From positions 1 to 63,540 of the forward strand of contig NZ_JAHVHV010000008.1 in assembly GCF_019802085.1 (NCBI RefSeq): a stretch of DNA of 63,540 nt. The letters are read 5' to 3'. Each line of letters starts with the position of its first letter. Within the stretch, counting starts at the first letter, position 1. The notes beneath the pieces are model-generated. The model was given only the letters and a program-made list of their open reading frames with translations. It ran no database searches and had not been told where the DNA came from. A program made the position numbers and the translations under genes. Shown here one piece after another: positions 30,266 through 37,739 of this stretch. This DNA is from Ferrimonas balearica (GTDB lineage: Bacteria > Pseudomonadota > Gammaproteobacteria > Enterobacterales > Shewanellaceae).

Positions 30266-33200
30266 GTGATGCTAAGCCGATACCTTGCTCGATATGGGAT
30301 TGTATTCAGTTTATTTTTTCTTCTGGTAACCGGGGCTCATGCACAGCTCAGGGTCAGCGCGGAGGCCGATAAAAACCCCTCCCAGGCGCTGGCAGGCAAC
30401 ACGGTGGAGGGGGTGGTGTACATCTTCTATGAACCCGCCCAGCCACTGAGCCAAGTAAAATTCTTCCTCGATCAAGGTACTGGCGGTTCGTCGTTCCAGA
30501 CGGAGAACATCAGCCCCTATGACTTCGCTGGCACCGCCGGCGGGGGCAATGGTCAGCCTTTCGACACCAACAGCCTCTCTGACGGCTCCCACTTCATCAC
30601 CGTCCTGGTGACACCGCAATCGGGTGACCCCTTCGAGGCCCAAGCGAGCTTTACCGTGGACAATGGGGGGGGCAGCACTCCGAGTCTGACCTTCACCCCC
30701 ACCAGTCGCAGCGTCTCTTTGGCGGCCGGTCAGACCCAGGGTGGCAGCGCCAGCCTGGATGTCAGCAGTGGTGGCGGGGTAACGGCGAACCTGTCCAGCT
30801 CCGCCAGCTGGCTGCAGTTGGGCAGCCAGACTCAGTCGGCGCCCGGTAACGTCAACTACACCGTCGATACGGCCGGCCTGAGTGCCGGCAGCTACAGTGG
30901 CACCATCACGGCCTCAGCCTCTGGCTATCAGGGTGCCACCCATCAGGTAAACCTGACGGTGTCCGGTTCCAGCTCGGGTTACAGCCTGCTGGTCAGCACT
31001 CAGCCCGACCGTTCCAGCCCCAGCCCGCTTACGGGTCAGAGCCTCTCCGGCAACGTCTACATCTTTGTCAGCCCCGAGTCGGGGATCTCCAAGGTACGCT
31101 TCTATCTGGATGACCCGGATCGTAGTGGCTCGGCCGCCAAGACCGAAAGCGTGGCGCCCTACGATTTTGCCGGCACCGAGTCGAACCGCGACGCTAAACC
31201 TTTCAGCGTCGACAGCCTGACCCAGGGGAGCCATCAGGTGACGGCTCAGGTGCAAACGGCCGATGGGAACGTGATCCTCCAGGGCAGCTTTACCGTCGGC
31301 CAGGGGGGCGCTGCACTGCAGGCCTCGCCCGGCTCAATCAACTTCAATAGTCTGCCGGATAACGGGGTCTTGAGTGCCAACAGCACCATCACCGCCTCCG
31401 ACGGCGCCTCGGTGATCTTCAGCGAAGACCACGACGCCAACTGGCTGTCACTGGACCTCGGTGGCGACACCACCCCCCAGAGCGTCACCTTCCTGGCCAA
31501 CACCAACGGCCTCTCTCCGGGTTCCTACTCGGATACCGTGACCTTCTTCTCCTCCGGCTACGACTCGGTGCAAGTGCCAGTGTCGCTGGTGATCACCGAT
31601 CCCGGTGGTGGCGGCGGAGGCGGCGGTGACTGCGGTCCGGTGCCCTGTGCCGGGATCAAGGTTTCCCTACCCTACACCCTGGAATTTGACCAGGACTCCG
31701 GCGGGCTCGAGGACAGCAATGGGCTGGGCACGGGCTTCACCTATCTGCAGCCCACCAGTAACGGCAGCGGCTACCTGCCCGGCCTGCTGGACATGAACAC
31801 CTCCACCGAACGGCTGGTGATCACCACCACCAAGGGGCTCCAGCACCAGGGGATCAACAACCTGGATAATGCTGTGGGCATCGGCTATGCCGGCCCCAAT
31901 GACGTGGCCCGCATCAGCACCATTTTGGTGGACCCGCCAACCGGCACCGGCAAGTACGAGCAAGCGGGGCTGTGGTTTGGCTATGACGAGGACCACTTCG
32001 TCAAGCTGGTCTACAACTCCACCCCCGGCGGCCAGGTGGTGGAATTCATCTACGAACTGGGCGGCGTGGTGCTGGGCAAGTTCGACCCCAGCGTCGGAGA
32101 CCTGTCCAGTGACACTCTGGAACTGGTGCTGATCGCCAATCCGGACACCCAGACCATCAACGCCCGCTACAGCATCAACGGCGGCAGCGAGGTGAATGTT
32201 GGCAGCTTCGATCTGGAGCCGGAATTCTTCAGCTTTGATGCGGCGGGGATCGATCCTGTGGTCGGCACCCGAACCTTTACCGGTCTGATGGCGAGCCACC
32301 GTAACGGTGCGGCGTCCATGCAGTTCCAGTTCGAGTCGTTCAGCGTCGAGAGCCTCGGCAGCTCCGGCGGCGGTGGCGGCGGTCCCGGCACCGGAGACTG
32401 GAGCTTTGACAAGGTCAGCAGTCACGAGCTGGATTTCCCCACCTCCATGGTGTGGGGCCCCGACGGCCGGCTGTATGTCACCGAACTATTCGGCACCATC
32501 CATGCGTTGACCTTTAACGACAACCTTCAGGTGGTAAGCGATCAGGTGATCACCGGCCTGACCGACCGCCACGGGCCGCGCATGACCCTGGGCATCGAGG
32601 TGTACCATGACAATCCAACGGACCCCGATGACTTCTCGCTGTGGGTGAACCACTCCAGCTCGTCCACCAGCAATGGGGAGATCAACTCTGGCGAAGTCAC
32701 CCGCCTGTTTGGCAACAACTTTGCCAGCTCCGAGGTGGTGATCTCCGGGTTGCCCAGGGCCAAGGCCAATCATGGTCCCAACAGCTTGCACTTCGGGCCC
32801 GATGACAAGTTGTACATCGCCATTGGTGGCATCACCGGGGCGGGCGCTGCGGTGGATCCAAACATCGCCGATACCGAGTTTGGCGATCGGGCGGAGCAGC
32901 CGCTGTCGGCGGCCATCCTGGTGGCGGATGTCTTTGCCTCCAACTTCGATGGCACCTGCGACAACAGCCCGAACATCTTCGGTCCCAACCCCTGTGATGT
33001 GGAGAACTGGGTCACCGGGCTGCGTAATGCCTACGACTTCGTGTTCCACCGCAACGGCGAGGCCTATGCCACCGACAATGGCCTGGGTGTGCAGGGGGCT
33101 TACCCGCCCCAGCCCACCCCGGACTGCAGCGGCCTGGGGGATCCGGCGCCCTACGACGAGGGGGGTGACAACCCGGGTACCCAGCCGGATCTGCTGCTGA

Positions 33201-34486
33201 AACTGGAGCAGGGCAAGTATTACGGTCACCCGAACCCGACCCGTGACGAATGCGTCTTCAAGGACGGCAGCTACCAAGGGGTTTCGCCGCTGTCCAACTA
33301 CGAGCCCGAGATCTTCGTACTCGGTAACAACAAGTCAGCCAACGCGTTGATCGAGTTCCGCTCCGGTCGAGCCTGTGGCGCACTGAACGGCGATCTGATG
33401 ACCACCTACTACTCCAAAGACGACGGGGTGACCCGGCTGCAGCTCGACAGCAGCGGTAACCAAGTGGTGCTGGCGGAGAAGGTGTATTCGGATCTGGTGG
33501 ACCCCTTGCCGCTGACCGAACGCAACGGCAACCTTTATGTGGGTGAATTTGGCTCCGGCGTGGTCTCGGTGCTGGAACTGAGCGGCTCCTCCTGCTGGTT
33601 CGAGCTGGCGGACGCTCCGGCGTCCCTGCTGGACAGCGGTTCGGCCGTGCTCAATGGGCGCCTGCACCTGGTGGGGGGCAAGACCGCCTCCGGCCACGTG
33701 AACACCCACTACGCTTACGACATCGATGATGATCAGTGGGTCACCCTGGCCGCCAAGCCCGGGACCGCAGTGGAGAACCTGGCAGTGGCCGCCTACAACG
33801 GAGATCTCTACGCCTTTGGTGGCTCCTCCGGCCCCTTCTCCGGCGCCGTCAATGACAGCTACCGGTACGATCCCGGCAGCAACAGCTGGCAGAGCATCGC
33901 CGACATGCCGGTGGCCCTTGGGGGGATCCGTGCCGAGGTGATCGGCAACAAGATCTACATCGCCGGCGGCATGGACGGCAACGGCGCCTCGGTGAACAGC
34001 CTGCTGATCTACGATCCGGCCAACAACAGTTGGCAAACCGGACCGTCGATGAGTCAGGTGCGGGACAACCCGGGCACCGCCGCGGTGAATGGCAAGCTCT
34101 ATGTGATGGGCGGTCGCCATCGTCAGTCCAATGGCGACACCGTTGAGGGCGAGCTCAACACCATGGAGATCTACGATCCGGGCAGCAATAGCTGGAGCAA
34201 CGGAGCGAACCTGCCCACCGGGCGTCGTACCTTTGCAGTGGGTACCCTGAATGGTCGTATCCAGATCATCGGGGGTGAGTTCGCCAGCGGGGTGCCTGGC
34301 AACGTCTTTACCCAGTATGAGGAGTACAACCCGGCCACAAACAGCTGGCAGTTCCTTGGGGATGCGCAGTTCCCCACCCACGGGGCCGGTTTTGGCACCT
34401 ACCAGGGACAGTTGATACTGGCGACCGGTGGACCCTCTGCAGGTTCCTCTTATTCAAATAAAACCTACTCGGTCTCAGGCCAGTGA
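30266..34486 (+). CDS. large secreted multidomain protein (Ig-like, BACON-like, lectin-like, GSDH-like propeller, Kelch propeller)
   Basis: I do not recognise this 1406-residue protein as a named family member. A signal peptide ends at AHA (about residue 26). Then come an Ig-like domain (27-133), a BACON-like domain (139-234), a second copy of the Ig-like domain (238-346), another BACON-like domain (349-445) and a poly-Gly linker (447-454). A concanavalin-A-like jelly-roll region (459-699) and a second Gly linker (701-707) follow. Next is a glucose/sorbosone-dehydrogenase-like beta-propeller (710-1109, FPTSMVWGPDGRLYVTE, NHGPNSLHFGPDDKLYIA). Last are six Kelch-type repeats (1112-1406, repeated YDPGSNSW and YIAGG patterns). 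It has its own long AT-rich upstream region and its own terminator. Placement between the flippase and the initiating transferase suggests a matrix protein or polysaccharide-modifying enzyme; this is inference. Confidence 0.8.
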   Translation: MMLSRYLARYGIVFSLFFLLVTGAHAQLRVSAEADKNPSQALAGNTVEGVVYIFYEPAQPLSQVKFFLDQGTGGSSFQTENISPYDFAGTAGGGNGQPFDTNSLSDGSHFITVLVTPQSGDPFEAQASFTVDNGGGSTPSLTFTPTSRSVSLAAGQTQGGSASLDVSSGGGVTANLSSSASWLQLGSQTQSAPGNVNYTVDTAGLSAGSYSGTITASASGYQGATHQVNLTVSGSSSGYSLLVSTQPDRSSPSPLTGQSLSGNVYIFVSPESGISKVRFYLDDPDRSGSAAKTESVAPYDFAGTESNRDAKPFSVDSLTQGSHQVTAQVQTADGNVILQGSFTVGQGGAALQASPGSINFNSLPDNGVLSANSTITASDGASVIFSEDHDANWLSLDLGGDTTPQSVTFLANTNGLSPGSYSDTVTFFSSGYDSVQVPVSLVITDPGGGGGGGGDCGPVPCAGIKVSLPYTLEFDQDSGGLEDSNGLGTGFTYLQPTSNGSGYLPGLLDMNTSTERLVITTTKGLQHQGINNLDNAVGIGYAGPNDVARISTILVDPPTGTGKYEQAGLWFGYDEDHFVKLVYNSTPGGQVVEFIYELGGVVLGKFDPSVGDLSSDTLELVLIANPDTQTINARYSINGGSEVNVGSFDLEPEFFSFDAAGIDPVVGTRTFTGLMASHRNGAASMQFQFESFSVESLGSSGGGGGGPGTGDWSFDKVSSHELDFPTSMVWGPDGRLYVTELFGTIHALTFNDNLQVVSDQVITGLTDRHGPRMTLGIEVYHDNPTDPDDFSLWVNHSSSSTSNGEINSGEVTRLFGNNFASSEVVISGLPRAKANHGPNSLHFGPDDKLYIAIGGITGAGAAVDPNIADTEFGDRAEQPLSAAILVADVFASNFDGTCDNSPNIFGPNPCDVENWVTGLRNAYDFVFHRNGEAYATDNGLGVQGAYPPQPTPDCSGLGDPAPYDEGGDNPGTQPDLLLKLEQGKYYGHPNPTRDECVFKDGSYQGVSPLSNYEPEIFVLGNNKSANALIEFRSGRACGALNGDLMTTYYSKDDGVTRLQLDSSGNQVVLAEKVYSDLVDPLPLTERNGNLYVGEFGSGVVSVLELSGSSCWFELADAPASLLDSGSAVLNGRLHLVGGKTASGHVNTHYAYDIDDDQWVTLAAKPGTAVENLAVAAYNGDLYAFGGSSGPFSGAVNDSYRYDPGSNSWQSIADMPVALGGIRAEVIGNKIYIAGGMDGNGASVNSLLIYDPANNSWQTGPSMSQVRDNPGTAAVNGKLYVMGGRHRQSNGDTVEGELNTMEIYDPGSNSWSNGANLPTGRRTFAVGTLNGRIQIIGGEFASGVPGNVFTQYEEYNPATNSWQFLGDAQFPTHGAGFGTYQGQLILATGGPSAGSSYSNKTYSVSGQ

Positions 34487-34494
34487 CTACACTG

Positions 34495-34524
34495 AAAGGG
34501 CGCAGGAAGCGCCCTTTGTTTTTG
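34495..34524 (+). terminator. intrinsic terminator after the large secreted protein gene
   Basis: AAAGGGCGC pairs with GCGCCCTTT over a 5-nt loop and is followed by GTTTTTG. It lies 9 bp after the stop and separates this gene from the downstream export genes, unless antitermination reads through. Confidence 0.85.
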
Positions 34525-34579
34525 ACCCTTGAACGCTAGTCAGTTGATGTAAGAAGTTGGTGAGTTGTAGGAGGGGAAG

Positions 34580-35989
34580 GTGATTGACCGCGAGTTCGAT
34601 GAGGGCGCGGGCCGGGGGCTGCATCCTGGGTGGGTCCGCCTGTTCGATTTTTCCTCTGTGTTGTTGGGATTGGCCCTGGTCTGGTCGCTGGGCGGGCCGT
34701 TGTACCTGCCTCCGGAGCAGCTCGTGCTCTGGGCCTGCATCGCTGCTTTGATGATGCTCTATCTGTCCGAAATCTTCTCTCTCTACCGCTCCTGGCGTCT
34801 GGCCCCCTTTTCCGAGGTGATACTGGTTACCCTGCTGGTGTGGTGCGCTGTGGCCATCGCCATGGTGCTGGGGCTCTACTTCCTCAAGCTGGGGGTGACC
34901 TTCGGCCGGGTGGGCTTTGCCTACTGGATGGCGGCGGTAGCGGCCCTGCTGGTGGGGTGGCGCTGGCTTTTGCGCCATCATCTGCGCCGGCTCAGGGCGG
35001 AAGGCAAAAACCTTAAAACGGCCCTGGTAGTCGGCGCCACACCTTTGGGGATCCAGTTGGCGGACGCCATGGCGGAGCAGCCGGAGTTAGGGGTTCGAAT
35101 CCTCGGGTTCTGTGATGACCGGGAGAAGCACCGGCTTGACCCCATGGTTCAGCCCCGACTGCTGGGTGACATCGATTTTGCCCTGGAACGGGCGGCCAAG
35201 GGCGGGGTGGACCAAATCTTCGTGGCGCTGCCGATGAAAGCCGAGGATCGCATTGCCGCCATTTTGCAGCGCTGCGCCAACACCACCAGCGAAGTGCACC
35301 TGGTGCCCAACTTCTTCATCTACAACCTGGTGAACGCCGCCTGGTACCAAGTGGGTGGGATCCGCACCTTGAGCGTCTATGAGTCGCCCATCCGCGGCCC
35401 CTGGGGGGCTCTGAAACGGGCCGAAGATCTCACCATCGCCTCCCTGGCACTGTTGGTGTTTGCCCTGCCCATGCTGCTGATTGCCGCGGCCATCCGGCTG
35501 GAGTCCAAGGGGCCGGTGTTGTTCAAGCAGGTGCGCTACGGGGTAGATGGGCGCCGAATTGAGGTGTGGAAGTTTCGCTCAATGACGTGCGTTGAAAATG
35601 GATCTACTATAAAACAGGCCACCAGAAACGATAGCCGGATCACTAAGATAGGCGCGTTTCTGCGGCGAACTTCCCTGGATGAGCTGCCTCAGTTCATCAA
35701 TGTACTCCAGGGGCGAATGTCGGTTGTGGGGCCCAGGCCCCATGCGGTGGCACACAATGAGCAATACCGAGCCCTTATCCAGGGCTACATGTTGCGACAC
35801 AAAGTGAAGCCGGGTATCACCGGTTGGGCCCAGGTCAATGGCTGGCGGGGCGAAACCGATACCCTGGACAAGATGGCCAGGCGGGTAGAGTACGACATGC
35901 ACTACATCACCCACTGGTCTGTGGTTCTTGATATCCATATCCTGCTGTTGACGTTGAGGAGAGGCTTTCTACACGAAAACGCTTACTGA
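34580..35989 (+). CDS. undecaprenyl-phosphate sugar-1-phosphate transferase (WcaJ-type, initiating enzyme)
   Basis: This enzyme is predicted to transfer a hexose-1-phosphate, most often glucose, from a UDP-sugar to undecaprenyl phosphate, starting each EPS repeat unit. The 469 residues show four or five N-terminal membrane helices, a CoA_binding_3-like Rossmann part (KTALVVGATPLG), another membrane helix near 290, and the catalytic C-terminal domain. That domain has KFRSM, the catalytic SLDELPQF, GRMSVVGPRPH and VKPGITGWAQVNGWRGE. The GTG start has a strong GAGGGGAAG ribosome site. A short AT-rich patch (about 35580-35670) has codon usage unlike the rest. Confidence 0.9.
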   Translation: MIDREFDEGAGRGLHPGWVRLFDFSSVLLGLALVWSLGGPLYLPPEQLVLWACIAALMMLYLSEIFSLYRSWRLAPFSEVILVTLLVWCAVAIAMVLGLYFLKLGVTFGRVGFAYWMAAVAALLVGWRWLLRHHLRRLRAEGKNLKTALVVGATPLGIQLADAMAEQPELGVRILGFCDDREKHRLDPMVQPRLLGDIDFALERAAKGGVDQIFVALPMKAEDRIAAILQRCANTTSEVHLVPNFFIYNLVNAAWYQVGGIRTLSVYESPIRGPWGALKRAEDLTIASLALLVFALPMLLIAAAIRLESKGPVLFKQVRYGVDGRRIEVWKFRSMTCVENGSTIKQATRNDSRITKIGAFLRRTSLDELPQFINVLQGRMSVVGPRPHAVAHNEQYRALIQGYMLRHKVKPGITGWAQVNGWRGETDTLDKMARRVEYDMHYITHWSVVLDIHILLLTLRRGFLHENAY

Positions 35990-36002
35990 AGAGAGGTGGC
36001 GT

Positions 36003-37187
36003 GTGAGAAAGAGCGTGGGATGGTTATTGGGGGCCTGGGCCAGTGCGGGTCTGGCCGCGGAGTTTGAGCCTGCCCGAGTGGACCTGGGCGAAGGGATCCG
36101 CATGGAGCCCAGAATCGGGCTGGAGTACGGTTACGATGACAACCTGCTTCACTCCGGTGCCGACACCCTGGACTCCCAATATCTCAGGGTGTTGCCCGAG
36201 GTGCGGGTGCTGTTTGGGCGCCGCATCAGCCACCTGAGAGTTGATTACCTGCTGGACTCCACCACCTACTTTGATTCTTCCGACGACAACTACCTCGACC
36301 ACACCCTGGATCTGACCGGCCATCACGAGTTCACGGCGCGGCACCGGGTGGACGCCAATTACGAATTTCACAAGGGGCACCAGGCTCGAGGCACCGGCAT
36401 TGCCGAGTTCGATCAGACCGATGAGCCGGTGGAGTTCACCTCCCACGACGTCACCGGGGCGTACGAATTTGGCGCATTGTCGGCGCGCATGCAGATCGGC
36501 GGCAACCTGGGATACTACCAGCGCACCTACGACAACTTCCGCGAACGCAGCCAGTATCGAGACCATGACAAGTTTCGCTATGGGGCCACCTTCAAATGGC
36601 GCATGGGCGCGCGCACCCGCCTGCTGTTGGACTTGTCGGAAACCGACACCAGCTATGACCGGGTAGAGCCGGGAGAGCTGGCACGGGACAGCAAGGTCAC
36701 CCGTGGCCTGGTCGGACTGATTTGGGAGGCTTCGGCACAAAGCGAGGGGCGGGCGGCCTTCGGCATCGAAGATAAGCGCTTCGATGACTCGGGACGCGAG
36801 GATTTCACCGGCTTCGCCTGGGACATCGCCTTTACCTGGCGGCCCACCTCCTACTCCACGGTGGATCTCATCAGTGCGCGGGAGACCAAGGATCCCTTCA
36901 CCGACGGCGACTACGTCGAAGAGTCCCGGTACGAGATCACCTGGGAGCACTTCTGGCAGACACGCTGGGGCACCAGCCTCGGCGCCAGCTACACCGATAA
37001 GGATTACACCGGAGATGACAGGGAAGATGAGATCACCCGACTTCGCCTGGGAGTCATATACGATTTTCGTCGCTGGTTGCGCTTCGAGCCCTATTACAGC
37101 TACCGCGACAACAGCTCAACCCGGGATGACCCTGAGCTGAATTACGATAAAAACCAGTATGGATTGATGATAACCGTAGCGCTCTGA
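36003..37187 (+). CDS. outer-membrane beta-barrel protein of the EPS export locus
   Basis: The 394-residue precursor has a signal peptide (about 1-19). The mature protein consists of alternating aromatic/polar amphipathic strands with many Tyr, Asp and Arg residues (YGYDDNLL, LRVDYLLDSTTYFD, RLRLGVIYDFRRWLRFEPYY), ending in YGLMITVAL. This fits the outer-membrane BBP2_2-type barrels common in EPS loci. It is followed 11 bp later by an OPX gene, so it probably supplies the outer-membrane pore for the polymer. Exact strand number needs modelling. The start is a GTG preceded by a GAGAGGTG ribosome-site region. Confidence 0.78.
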   Translation: MRKSVGWLLGAWASAGLAAEFEPARVDLGEGIRMEPRIGLEYGYDDNLLHSGADTLDSQYLRVLPEVRVLFGRRISHLRVDYLLDSTTYFDSSDDNYLDHTLDLTGHHEFTARHRVDANYEFHKGHQARGTGIAEFDQTDEPVEFTSHDVTGAYEFGALSARMQIGGNLGYYQRTYDNFRERSQYRDHDKFRYGATFKWRMGARTRLLLDLSETDTSYDRVEPGELARDSKVTRGLVGLIWEASAQSEGRAAFGIEDKRFDDSGREDFTGFAWDIAFTWRPTSYSTVDLISARETKDPFTDGDYVEESRYEITWEHFWQTRWGTSLGASYTDKDYTGDDREDEITRLRLGVIYDFRRWLRFEPYYSYRDNSSTRDDPELNYDKNQYGLMITVAL

Positions 37188-37198
37188 GGATGTTAAAG

Positions 37199-37720
37199 AT
37201 GAGATGGTTAATCGGCTTGTGCTGCCTGTGGAGCGCCATTGCCTGGGCGGACGATGCATCGGGTTACCTGTTGGGACCTGGAGACCAGATTCGGATCCAG
37301 GTGTTTGGTGAGGCAGACCTGAGCATTTCGGAGATCCGGCTCAGTGAGTCTGGGGTGATCTCCTATCCCTATCTGGGGCAGTTGAAGCTCTCGGGCCTCA
37401 AATTGACCCAGGTGGAGCAGCTCATTCACTCTGGGCTGAAAGGGGAGTACCTGATCAACCCCAGTGTTTCCGTCAGCATCGTTGAATACCGGCCTTTCTA
37501 CATCAATGGCGAGGTCCGCCGCCCAGGCGGCTATCCTTTCCAACCGGGCCTGACGGTGCGCAAAGCGGTGGCGCTGGCCGGGGGGCTGACCGAAAGGGCC
37601 TCCAGTCGGGGGATCACCCTGACCCGCAGAACCCCAAATGGTGAGAGGGTGATCGACGTTTCGATGGCCACGGAAGTATTACCGGGCGATTCCATATACA
37701 TCGAAGACTCCTTCTTCTGA
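37199..37720 (+). CDS. short OPX-type polysaccharide export protein (PES + SLBB domain)
   Basis: This periplasmic export protein of the Wza/OPX family is predicted to have 173 residues. A signal peptide ends near AWA (residue 17) without a clear lipobox. The polysaccharide-export domain begins YLLGPGDQIRIQVFG, and one SLBB domain follows (YINGEVRRPGGYPFQPGLTVRKAV). It is less than half the length of E. coli Wza and lacks the C-terminal outer-membrane helix. I prefer the ATG at 37199, which has GAGG at proper distance; an ATG three codons earlier abuts GAGG. It lies between the beta-barrel gene and the Wzc-like kinase. Confidence 0.87.
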   Translation: MRWLIGLCCLWSAIAWADDASGYLLGPGDQIRIQVFGEADLSISEIRLSESGVISYPYLGQLKLSGLKLTQVEQLIHSGLKGEYLINPSVSVSIVEYRPFYINGEVRRPGGYPFQPGLTVRKAVALAGGLTERASSRGITLTRRTPNGERVIDVSMATEVLPGDSIYIEDSFF

Positions 37721-37739
37721 CCCGCCCTGGGAGAGACCT

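Noticed and set aside
34933..34942. Second copy of the ops-like 10-mer
   Set aside because: Lies within codons for Ala-Ala-Val-Ala in the initiating transferase; most likely coincidence, though it weakens confidence in the first copy.
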